The translations under genes and the position numbers were made by a program. From positions 930,001 through 994,000 of the forward strand of contig NZ_CP064188.1 of assembly GCF_015353075.1 (NCBI RefSeq): 64,000 nt of DNA, in the 5' to 3' direction. Each line of letters starts with the position of its first letter. Positions within the stretch are counted from its first letter, which is position 1. The stretch comes from Rhizobium sp. 007. Lineage in GTDB: Bacteria > Pseudomonadota > Alphaproteobacteria > Rhizobiales > Rhizobiaceae. Below the pieces are notes generated by a model that did no database searches, was not told the origin of the DNA, and worked only from the letters and a program-made list of their open reading frames with translations. Of this stretch, positions 18,666-26,827 are shown piece by piece.

Positions 18666-20987
18666 TCAAAGATGGGGAAGAGAAAAGATCAGCTCATGTG
18701 TTCCCGCTCGAAGGACGGCTTCCCCCGTGACAGGCTCGCCGTTAAGCACCGGGTTCTGATGCCGTCGTCCGGGCCGGAATCGACCGACGCAGCCTTCTGG
18801 AAGCGTCACTTTATAGGTGACCCTGTTGCCGCTGCACTCCCATTGAGCTTCAATTCGACCTTGACGCACGTCATGATAGGCGGTGACGGGCGAGAGCGCG
18901 GCAATCGGCGCCGGATCGACGATGACCTCGGAAAAACCAGGTGCGCTTCGGCTTGGCGAGATGCCCGCGACGCTCTCAAACAGCCATTGGCACACGGCGC
19001 CATAGGCATAATGGTTGTAGCTGTTCATGTCAGGCTCGTAGATGGTGCCGTCCGGCGCCATTGAATCCCAGCGCTCCCAGATCGTGGTTGCGCCCCTGGA
19101 CACCTGATAGAGCCAGCCTGGGACCTCCTCCTGCAGGAACACCTTTTCGGCAAGGTCGTCCATTCCGAGCTTCGTCAAGGCCGGCAGCAGGGCGGGGGTG
19201 CCTATGAAGCCCGTGCCGATCTTGTAGTCCGCATCGATGATCACCTGTCTGAAGTGCTGCTTGGCAGCCTCATGGTGCGCAGCCGGGATCAGGTCGTATA
19301 GGAACGCCAGCGCGTAAGACGTCTGGTCGTTATGTGCAATGCGTCCGGATGGTGCTATGAACTCGTGCGCAAACGCACGTCGAATTTCTTCAGCACGGCC
19401 CTTCATGCGCGCCTCCAGAGCCTGGTTGCCGAGGATCGCTGCGATCTTCGCCAGCAAGTCGGTGGAGATGAAGTGGTAGAGTGTTGCAGCGCAATCGTCG
19501 GCAACTGTCGGGCGCGGCTTCCGGTTGTCGCCGATCGGCTGCAGCCAGTCTCCGAATGTGAAGCCGCGTTCGCCCCAGCGGGACGGCGGGCGCACGATCG
19601 GGCCGTCCGATATCGACCAGACGAAGTCGACCCAGCGCACCATCGCATTCAGGCATTCGCAAAGAACTGCCCGATCCTCGTAATGCGTGTAAAGAACCCA
19701 GGGGATCACGACGATGGCGTCGCCCCAGCCGGTCGAACCGGCAAATCCCGGAAAGTTCTTCGGATGCAGGCGTGTCGGGTCGGGCGAAAAGTGGGAAATG
19801 GCACCATCCTCACGCTGATCGGCCATAACATCGCGCAGATATTTCCGGAAGAAGGTCTGGCTGTCCGTCAGCCAGCAGGCCGTTGCAGCAAACACCTGAG
19901 CGTCGCCTGTCCAGCCGAGGCGTTCGTCGCGCTGGGGGCAATCGGTCGGGACCTCGATGAAATTGGCGCGCTGTGACCAGATCGTGTTCTGGACAAGCCG
20001 GTTGACGAGCGCGTTGCCCGACTGGAAGCCGCCAGTCGGATTGGGCACGGAGGAGATCGGAACCGACGAGATTGTCAAGATACGTGCCTCGCCCGTAGCC
20101 GTCACTCTGGCATAGCGGAAGCCTTGAAAGCTGAAGTGTGGCGCGTAGGTCTGTTCGCCGTCTCCGCCCAGCGTATAGATCGTATGGGCTTCTGCGGTGC
20201 GGTAGTTGCGGTTGTCGAAGTGACGGCCAGGCCCCAAGACTTCCGAATGTTCCACGCGGATTTCGGCGCCTGCTGCCCCGCGGACCGTATAGCGCACATA
20301 GCCGCCGATGTTCTGGCCGAAGTCGTAGATCGTTCGCCCTTCCGCGTCGGTCCAACTGTCAATCGGAGCGATCGGCGGCAACTCACGGACCGGCGCTGTT
20401 TCGTGCGCGACGAGCAACGCCTTGTCGAATGGCAGCCTCACCGTGCCGTGAGTGTCGGCAAGCCTTTCTTCGCGCGCATCATAGGTCTCACCGAAATAGA
20501 TGCCGGATTTGCGGATCGGCAGTAGCCCGCTCTGCCACGTGGTATCGGTTGAGACAATGACGCCATTCGGCCCGATCAGCTCTGCAATGGCTGCCGTTTG
20601 GTCACCCCAGCAATTGGGAATGGCCTTTTGACCCCACATGAGCGGAGACCGGTACCATCCGTCCGCAAGCCAGATCTCGATGCGATTCTGACCAGGCTTG
20701 ATGAGGTCTGAGACGTCGTAGCGCTGATAGGCCAGGCGATGATCGTAGCTGGTCCAGCCGGGTGTCAGAAGGTCGTTGCCGACCCGTTTGCCATTGATGA
20801 AGCAGCGATAAAGGCCGAATGCTGAAATGAAGAGTTCAGCAGGCGTGTCGACGCCATCGCAGTTGAAGGTCTTGGCGACAAAACTTGCGGCCGTTCCCTG
20901 ACCGCGATCCGACAGCGGCGCGATCATATCGCTGGTCCAGTCTCGTGAAACCAGATTGTCGCTGGCCGCCACCGGCTGAAAATTCAT
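18666..20987 (-). CDS. Alpha-L-rhamnosidase, GH78
   Basis: This 773-residue glycoside hydrolase of family 78 removes terminal alpha-L-rhamnose from plant glycosides or rhamnogalacturonan fragments. An N-terminal carbohydrate-binding-like domain (CFINGKRVGND, LADGWYRSP) precedes the (alpha/alpha)6 catalytic barrel. The hallmark TDCPQRDERLGWTGDAQ, which carries the essential acidic residues, lies near residue 350, and the C-terminal beta domain includes YNHYAYGAVCQWLFE. There is no signal peptide, so it acts on imported saccharide in the cytoplasm. GGAGG before ATG 20987 fixes the start. It is the first gene of the rhamnoside operon. Confidence 0.95.
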   Translation of the reverse strand: MNFQPVAASDNLVSRDWTSDMIAPLSDRGQGTAASFVAKTFNCDGVDTPAELFISAFGLYRCFINGKRVGNDLLTPGWTSYDHRLAYQRYDVSDLIKPGQNRIEIWLADGWYRSPLMWGQKAIPNCWGDQTAAIAELIGPNGVIVSTDTTWQSGLLPIRKSGIYFGETYDAREERLADTHGTVRLPFDKALLVAHETAPVRELPPIAPIDSWTDAEGRTIYDFGQNIGGYVRYTVRGAAGAEIRVEHSEVLGPGRHFDNRNYRTAEAHTIYTLGGDGEQTYAPHFSFQGFRYARVTATGEARILTISSVPISSVPNPTGGFQSGNALVNRLVQNTIWSQRANFIEVPTDCPQRDERLGWTGDAQVFAATACWLTDSQTFFRKYLRDVMADQREDGAISHFSPDPTRLHPKNFPGFAGSTGWGDAIVVIPWVLYTHYEDRAVLCECLNAMVRWVDFVWSISDGPIVRPPSRWGERGFTFGDWLQPIGDNRKPRPTVADDCAATLYHFISTDLLAKIAAILGNQALEARMKGRAEEIRRAFAHEFIAPSGRIAHNDQTSYALAFLYDLIPAAHHEAAKQHFRQVIIDADYKIGTGFIGTPALLPALTKLGMDDLAEKVFLQEEVPGWLYQVSRGATTIWERWDSMAPDGTIYEPDMNSYNHYAYGAVCQWLFESVAGISPSRSAPGFSEVIVDPAPIAALSPVTAYHDVRQGRIEAQWECSGNRVTYKVTLPEGCVGRFRPGRRHQNPVLNGEPVTGEAVLRAGTHELIFSLPHL

Positions 20988-21005
20988 CAGATCCTCCACA
21001 TCTTT

Positions 21006-21035
21006 TGTAGAACGTTCTTCGTATAACGTTCTACA
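21006..21035. promoter_or_regulatory. LacI-type operator, 30-base inverted repeat
   Basis: TGTAGAACGTT (21006-21016) and AACGTTCTACA (21025-21035) are perfect 11-base arms separated by eight bases. Each arm includes a CG-centred AACGTT core of the kind LacI proteins bind, with the two centres 14 bases apart. It lies 19 bases upstream of the rhamnosidase start, between the divergent rhamnoside operon and the LacI gene, and probably mediates repression of both. Confidence 0.82.
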
Positions 21036-21127
21036 TTTCTTTCAGAAGCGCAATAGATATTTTGCGACCGGTCTGCCATGGTGATTTGGTGAGGCTTAAG
21101 GGCCTGCAGATCGAATCTGAGGATTTC

Positions 21128-22171
21128 ATGCCAATCAAAGAGAAGTCGAAGCCTGCAAAGCGCGATCGTGTGACGATACGGACGGTTGCTGCGCATGCAG
21201 GCGTATCTGTCGCGGCGGTTTCGAAGGTCATGCGAAATGCATATGGTGTGAGCGAGAACCTTCGCGCCAAGGTGACCGGGTCGATTGAAGAACTGGGTTA
21301 TCGACCGTCAAGGACCGCACGCGGCCTGCGCGGTCGTACGTTCACGATCGGGTTGCTCCTTGTCGACATACGCAATCCCTTCCTGCCCGAAGTCATCGAC
21401 GGCGTGAACGGCGTTCTGGCGCCGTCGCACTACCAGGCAATGATCGGCGTCGGCGAGGGCCGCATGCAACTGGAGACCTCTCTTATCGAATCTATGATCG
21501 ACTATAAGATGGATGGGCTCATCCTCGTCGCTCCGCGCCTTCCTACGGAAATCATTGCAGAATTTGCGGCACAAGTTCCGATCGTGGCTGTCGGTTATCA
21601 TGATCCGAAAGCAAAGACCTTCGACACGGTCAACACCGATGACCAGCGAGGGGCAGAGATAGCGGTAGAGGCATTGCTGAAGTGTGGTTATCGCGACATC
21701 GAAATGCTCAGCCTGGGAGCTCGCGAAGGTCACAAGGTTTCCGTCGTGCGCCAGCGCGAAATCGGATATCGGCGCGCCATGCTGCGTGCCGGACTGAGCT
21801 CCTCAGCACCGATCAGCCACATTCCTGTCCATTCCCCTAAACGCGAGGAGGCAATGCGGGTGTTTCTGGCGCGAAGCGATCGGCCTCGTGCCGTCTTCTG
21901 CTGGAGCGATCTTGATGCGATTACGCTTTTGAGCGCAGCCGCGGAAATGGGCGTGCGGGTACCCGAAGACCTGGCGGTCGTGGGCTATGACAATTCGACG
22001 ACCGCAGCACTCAGCCTGGTCAATCTGGCAAGCATCGACCAGTCGGGCAGGGAGCTCGGTGAAGCAGCGACGCGAACGCTTTTGTCAAGGATCGAGGGTC
22101 GTAGCGATCCGGAGCATCTTCTGCTGATGCCCTCGTTGGTCAACAGGAAGAGCTTAATGAGTTCTGGGTAA
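21128..22171 (+). CDS. LacI-family transcriptional regulator
   Basis: This 347-residue repressor has an N-terminal helix-turn-helix (TIRTVAAHAGVSVAAVSKVM), a hinge helix around RPSRTARGLRG and a periplasmic-binding-like effector domain (IGLLLVDIRNPFLPEVIDG; VVGYDNSTTAAL). ATG 21128 follows GAGGA by four bases; a longer frame from 21062 has no support. It is divergent from the rhamnosidase operon and most likely senses rhamnose or a rhamnoside breakdown product (inference from position). Confidence 0.93.
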   Translation: MPIKEKSKPAKRDRVTIRTVAAHAGVSVAAVSKVMRNAYGVSENLRAKVTGSIEELGYRPSRTARGLRGRTFTIGLLLVDIRNPFLPEVIDGVNGVLAPSHYQAMIGVGEGRMQLETSLIESMIDYKMDGLILVAPRLPTEIIAEFAAQVPIVAVGYHDPKAKTFDTVNTDDQRGAEIAVEALLKCGYRDIEMLSLGAREGHKVSVVRQREIGYRRAMLRAGLSSSAPISHIPVHSPKREEAMRVFLARSDRPRAVFCWSDLDAITLLSAAAEMGVRVPEDLAVVGYDNSTTAALSLVNLASIDQSGRELGEAATRTLLSRIEGRSDPEHLLLMPSLVNRKSLMSSG

Positions 22172-22288
22172 CCCTGACGCTTGCCCGCAAATGGGTTAAT
22201 GACGATGCTGCGGCCGTTGCGAGCTGCAGCCTGAACCATTCGTTTAAGAAGTCTGCCGAACCGCTTATTTGTAAACCATTTTCCGAGG

Positions 22289-22302
22289 TTCCTTCGAAGG
22301 AA
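22289..22302. repeat. Perfect 14-base palindrome after the LacI gene
   Basis: TTCCTTCGAAGGAA is a perfect palindrome in the gap of about 217 bases between the converging lacI-type and cysG genes. As RNA it could form a short hairpin, but it lacks a U-run. Its role is unknown. I see nothing else in the gap. Confidence 0.4.
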
Positions 22303-22388
22303 ATCCAACGCAGAATCTCGCTGCCCCTCGGCCGTTTCTCCTTTATGCGCAATGATGGATCTTTGCGGTCGCAGCAGTTGAAAAGCAC

Positions 22389-23858
22389 CTATAAGGACGC
22401 AGCGGCCGACAAAGGTGCTGCGTGCACGGCGTGTTGCCGGGCGGCGAAAACGTCACCGACTGCGATCAGGACGGGGTTTTCGTAGCCGATCTCGCTGATG
22501 CCTTCGCCAAGACCTGCAAGGTTCCCGTGCCACTGACGCTGCGTCGTGCGGCTCACGTCGCTCATGATGACGGCTGGCGTTTCGGGCGACAGGCCTTCGG
22601 CGATCAGCCGGTCGGCAATGAGCGGCGCTGTTCTCCCGCCCATATAAAAGACGGTGGTCGTATGCGGATCGGCAGCGGTGGTCCAATCGACATCCATCGG
22701 CAATCCGCCATGGCGGGAATGGCCGGTGATGAAGCGTACAGACTGGGCATGCTCGCGATGGGTCAGCGAAATGCCGAGGCGTGAGGCCATAGCGCTTGCG
22801 GCCGTGATGCCGGGAATGACGTCGACCGGAATGTTTTCGCGATCAAGATGAGCGATCTCTTCGCCGGCGCGGCCGAAGATCATGGGATCGCCGGCCTTGA
22901 GGCGGACGACGCGCTTGCCCGCCTTTGCGAGTTTTACCATCATCGCGTTGATGTCTTCCTGGCGGCAGCTGCTGCGGCCGCCGCGCTTGCCGACCAGCAT
23001 GCGCTTGGCCTCGCGGCGCGCGAGTTCCAGCACCTCGGTGGAAACGAGATCATCGAAAAGGATAACGTCGGCGGCCTGCAGCGCTCGAACCGCCTTCAGC
23101 GTCAGAAGCTCGGCATCGCCAGGGCCCGCGCCGACGAGCGTGACGCGTCCGGTTGTACTTGTTGTGGATTTCAAGCCCCGAGCAGCAAGCAAAAGCTGCG
23201 CCTCGGCCTGGTTGACAGCAGAACCGTCGAAAGCCATGTCGGCGAATTTTTCCCAGAAAAGTCGCCGCGCGGAAGCGGTTTCAAGGAGCCCGTTGACCCT
23301 GCCGCGTATCGACTGGGCAAGTCCAGCCCAGGATTTCAGCGTGCGCGGGAGCAAGGTCTCGATCTTGCGGCGGATGGTCTGGGCAAGAATGGGTGCTGCG
23401 CCATCCGTCGAGATTGCAACAACGACGGGGGAGCGGTTGACGATAGATCCGAACTGGAACTGGCAGAAATCCGGCTTGTCGATGACATTGACCGGAACGC
23501 CCGTCGCGCATGCCGCGTCGAAGAAGCGCCTGGCTTCAAGCTCGTCGTCGCAGTCGGCAATTGCAATGGCAGCGCCGGTCAGACCTTCCATCTGCCAGTG
23601 CCCCGGATGATGGATCAGTCTGGCCGCGGCGTGCTCGAGATTGCGGGCGAGAAGCGCCTTGAAGGTGCCGCTCAGCGTTTCGGCGTAGATTTCGACATGA
23701 GCGCCGCAGGCAGCAAGAAGTTCCGCCTTCCAGGCGCAGGCGTCGGAGCCGCCGGCCACCACGCACCGCTTGCCTTCAAGCGCCCAGAAGACGGGCAGCT
23801 TTGCAAGCGGCTCCATGCGGGCGGGATTGTCATTCCGCGGCTGCTGCAAGACATCCAT
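22389..23858 (-). CDS. cysG: Siroheme synthase CysG (trifunctional)
   Basis: This 489-residue protein makes siroheme, the cofactor of NirB. The N-terminal half is a precorrin-2 dehydrogenase/ferrochelatase (NVIDKPDFCQFQFGSIV, ISTDGAAPILA), although its glycine-rich loop VVAGGSDACAWKAE departs from the usual GGG pattern. The C-terminal half is a uroporphyrinogen-III methyltransferase (VTLVGAGPGDAELLTLKAVR, VVRLKAGDPMIFGRAGEE). Its ATG overlaps the end of nasA by 29 bases. It closes the nitrate operon, so cofactor supply is coexpressed with the reductase. Confidence 0.95.
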   Translation of the reverse strand: MDVLQQPRNDNPARMEPLAKLPVFWALEGKRCVVAGGSDACAWKAELLAACGAHVEIYAETLSGTFKALLARNLEHAAARLIHHPGHWQMEGLTGAAIAIADCDDELEARRFFDAACATGVPVNVIDKPDFCQFQFGSIVNRSPVVVAISTDGAAPILAQTIRRKIETLLPRTLKSWAGLAQSIRGRVNGLLETASARRLFWEKFADMAFDGSAVNQAEAQLLLAARGLKSTTSTTGRVTLVGAGPGDAELLTLKAVRALQAADVILFDDLVSTEVLELARREAKRMLVGKRGGRSSCRQEDINAMMVKLAKAGKRVVRLKAGDPMIFGRAGEEIAHLDRENIPVDVIPGITAASAMASRLGISLTHREHAQSVRFITGHSRHGGLPMDVDWTTAADPHTTTVFYMGGRTAPLIADRLIAEGLSPETPAVIMSDVSRTTQRQWHGNLAGLGEGISEIGYENPVLIAVGDVFAARQHAVHAAPLSAAASL

Positions 23859-26487
23859 CGATGATCCCCTTGATTTCGGCGCGGCACGAGCCGCAGTTGG
23901 TGCCGGCGTTGAGCTCTTTACCGACTGCCTCGACGCTGCGGCAGCCGCCGCGGACCGCCGCTACGATCTGATTGACGCCGACGGCGAAGCAGGAACAGAC
24001 TGTGGCACCTGGGTCCGGCTTGTCAGCGCCCGGCCGGCCGGCGACAAGAGCAAAGCGCTTGCGCAAGTCGCCATGGTCGGCGGCAAGCTGTGAGATCGCC
24101 CAGCTGCGAGCGACGGCGACCGGTTCGCGGGCGAGGAACAGCGCAGCAAGCAGGCGCGTGCCGTCGAAGAAGGCGAGCCGCAGATCGCCGGATTGCTGAT
24201 CCGCGTAGCCGAGCGGCTCGATCTCGGCAGGAATACCAAAGGTGCTGCGGCACCAGCCGCACCAGTCTTCGACCGCGTGGTCGAAGGCGAGTTCCAGTCG
24301 CCAGCCGCCATCTGCTTTCGCCAAGGCCCAATAGGCGGCGCCAAGGTTTTGCGGTTTGCCCGCCGAGACTGCAAAGCCGTAGCGGGCTGCCTTCAATGGC
24401 CGGGCGGCGACGGCGACGTTCTTGGAGGCAGGCTGGCCGGAGAACGGATCGGTGAGCGGGGCAACCACTGCGTCGATGCGAGCCTTGGCGGCAAACTGAT
24501 CGTTCCAGTGCATGGGCACGAAAATGCTGCCGCGGGCCTGGCGTTCGGTGATCAGCGCGCGCACGACGGCCTTTCCCTGCGGGCTTTCAATTTCGACCAG
24601 ACCGGCATTACCGATACCGATTTCCATCGCATCTCGGGGGTGTAGTTCGGCAAAGGGTTCGGCGATATGGGCGGAAAGGCGCGCACTTTTGCCAGTGCGT
24701 GTCATCGTGTGCCACTGGTCGCGGATACGTCCCGTGTTAAGCGTGAAGGGGTAGTCGGCGCTGGTGCGGTCGGATGCGGGCGGTTCGACCGGCACGAAGC
24801 GTGCCTTGCGATCGGGATGAAAAAAGCTGCCCTTCGCAAAGAAGCGGGTCACAGTCCTCTCGTCGCCGACGGGCTGCGGCCACTGAAAGGGTGTCATCGC
24901 GTCGTAGGCAGCTTTCTCGATGCCGGCATAGGCGCCGATGTCGAAATCGCGGTTGCCACTGTTTTCGAAGGCCGAAAGCGCGGCATGCTCATCGAAAATG
25001 TCTGACGGAGAGGCAAAGGCGAACGCATCGGCAAAACCCATGCGGCGTGCGACCTCGGCCAATTGCCACCAATCCGCGCGCGCATCGCCGGGGGCGTCGA
25101 TGAAGGAACGCTGGCGCGAAATGCGGCGTTCGGAATTGGTGACTGTACCGCTCTTTTCGCCCCAGCCAAGGGAAGGCAGCAATACGTGGGCATGGCGGGC
25201 GGTGTCGGTCGTCTTGAGGATATCCGAGACGACGACGAAAGGGCAGGCCTTGATCGCCGTCTCGACGGCATCGGCATCCGGCAGCGAGACCACCGGGTTC
25301 GTCGCCATGATCCAGAGCGCCTTGATGCGGCCGTCGCCGACTGCCTTGAACATGTCGACGGCCTTCAGACCCGGCTTTTCGGCAATCGCCGGCGACTGCC
25401 AGAAGCGTTGCACGCGATCGCGGTCTTGTGCGCTCTCAATCGCCATGTGGGCGGCAAGCATGTTTGCCAAGCCGCCAACCTCACGGCCGCCCATCGCGTT
25501 CGGCTGGCCCGTCAGCGAGAAGGGACCCATGCCCGGCTTGCCGATGCGTCCAGTGGCGAGGTGACAGTTGATGATGGCGTTGACCTTATCGGTCCCTGAC
25601 GAGGATTGGTTGACGCCCTGGCTGTAGCAGGTGACGGCCTTCTCGGTCGCCGCGAAGAGGCGATAGAATTCGCGAAGCTGCATTGCCGGCAAGCCGGTCA
25701 GTTCCAGGACCTCGTTGAAGGAGACACCAGAGGCGGATGCAAAAGCCTCGGCAAAGCCGTTCGTGTGTTCGGCTACATAATTCTGGTCGATGGCATTGGT
25801 TGCGATCAGGTGCTCGAAGAGGCCGAGGAAAAGAGCGACATCGCTGTCTGGCCGGATCGCTAGGTGCAGATCTGCGATGTCGGCAGTCATCGTCCGGCGC
25901 GGATCGATGACGACGACCTTCATGCCGGGACGCGCCGCCTTGGCGGCCGCCAGCCGCTGATAGATGACCGGATGGCACCAGGCGAGGTTGGACCCGGTAA
26001 GGATGACCAGATCGGCCAGTTCCAGATCCTCATAGGTCCCGGGCACGGTATCGGCGCCGAAGGCGCGGCGGTGGCCGGCGACGGAAGATGACATGCACAG
26101 GCGCGAGTTGGTGTCGATGTTGGCCGAGCCGATGAAACCCTTCATCAGCTTGTTGGCGACGTAATAGTCCTCGGTCAGCAGCTGGCCGGAGACATAAAAG
26201 GCGACGGAGTCAGGCCCGTGCTCGGCAATGGCATCCGAAAAGCGCTGCGCCACGAGATCAAGAGCCTCATTCCATCCGGCCCGCCGTCCCGCGATCTCCG
26301 GATGCAATACGCGTCCGTCGAGATCGATCGTTTCGGCGAGCGCCGAGCCCTTCGAGCACAGCCGCCCGAAATTGGCCGGATGGTCCGGGTCGCCCATGAC
26401 GGACACATTGCCGTCATCTGCGATCTTGGCGATCACCCCGCAGCCGACGCCGCAGTAGGGACAGGTTGTCTTGATCTCTTCTGCCAT
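23830..26487 (-). CDS. nasA: Assimilatory nitrate reductase catalytic subunit
   Basis: This 885-residue molybdoenzyme reduces nitrate to nitrite in the cytoplasm. The N-terminal [4Fe-4S] motif is CPYCGVGCG with a fourth Cys in GRLCSKGS. Molybdopterin-guanine-dinucleotide binding domains follow. A C-terminal BFD-like [2Fe-2S] domain (VCSCFAVGVNQI ... TNCGSCRAEI), as in Klebsiella NasA, likely takes electrons from a flavin or NADH partner. Its ATG follows immediately after the nirD TAG stop. No separate NasC-type electron-transfer subunit gene is present, so the reductant is unclear. Confidence 0.95.
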   Translation of the reverse strand: MAEEIKTTCPYCGVGCGVIAKIADDGNVSVMGDPDHPANFGRLCSKGSALAETIDLDGRVLHPEIAGRRAGWNEALDLVAQRFSDAIAEHGPDSVAFYVSGQLLTEDYYVANKLMKGFIGSANIDTNSRLCMSSSVAGHRRAFGADTVPGTYEDLELADLVILTGSNLAWCHPVIYQRLAAAKAARPGMKVVVIDPRRTMTADIADLHLAIRPDSDVALFLGLFEHLIATNAIDQNYVAEHTNGFAEAFASASGVSFNEVLELTGLPAMQLREFYRLFAATEKAVTCYSQGVNQSSSGTDKVNAIINCHLATGRIGKPGMGPFSLTGQPNAMGGREVGGLANMLAAHMAIESAQDRDRVQRFWQSPAIAEKPGLKAVDMFKAVGDGRIKALWIMATNPVVSLPDADAVETAIKACPFVVVSDILKTTDTARHAHVLLPSLGWGEKSGTVTNSERRISRQRSFIDAPGDARADWWQLAEVARRMGFADAFAFASPSDIFDEHAALSAFENSGNRDFDIGAYAGIEKAAYDAMTPFQWPQPVGDERTVTRFFAKGSFFHPDRKARFVPVEPPASDRTSADYPFTLNTGRIRDQWHTMTRTGKSARLSAHIAEPFAELHPRDAMEIGIGNAGLVEIESPQGKAVVRALITERQARGSIFVPMHWNDQFAAKARIDAVVAPLTDPFSGQPASKNVAVAARPLKAARYGFAVSAGKPQNLGAAYWALAKADGGWRLELAFDHAVEDWCGWCRSTFGIPAEIEPLGYADQQSGDLRLAFFDGTRLLAALFLAREPVAVARSWAISQLAADHGDLRKRFALVAGRPGADKPDPGATVCSCFAVGVNQIVAAVRGGCRSVEAVGKELNAGTNCGSCRAEIKGIIDGCLAAAAE

Positions 26488-26817
26488 CTATTCCGCCGCC
26501 ATCATCAAGCTTTCGAGGGCAATGAAGAGCGCGCCGTCCTGGTTGCGGACCGGAATGGTCCGCACCGCGCCCTCATCGGCGCCAAGCGCCTTGCCGGTTT
26601 CGAGCGAGATGACCCAGTTGTGCAGCGGGCAGGTGACCGCCTTGGCATGCACGATACCCTGGCTGAGAGGGCCGCCCTTGTGGGGGCAGTGATCTTCTAT
26701 GGCGAAGACTTCGTTTTCAGCCGTCCGGAAGACGGCGATCTTGCCCTGCGGCGTCTTCACGCAGCGCGCTCCGCGCAGCGGGATGTCGGAGATATCACCG
26801 ATCGCAATCCAGTTCAT
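26488..26817 (-). CDS. nirD: Nitrite reductase small subunit NirD (Rieske-like)
   Basis: This 109-residue protein is the small partner of NirB. The Rieske ligand motifs CPHKGGPLSQG and CPLHNW are complete, so it can bind a [2Fe-2S] cluster, unlike NirD proteins that lost these residues. I start at ATG 26817 with GGAG upstream; the same frame runs open to 27003, but that part overlaps nirB in another register and is not coding. It lies 10 bases after nirB and abuts nasA. Confidence 0.94.
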   Translation of the reverse strand: MNWIAIGDISDIPLRGARCVKTPQGKIAVFRTAENEVFAIEDHCPHKGGPLSQGIVHAKAVTCPLHNWVISLETGKALGADEGAVRTIPVRNQDGALFIALESLMMAAE

Positions 26818-26827
26818 GTTGATCTCC

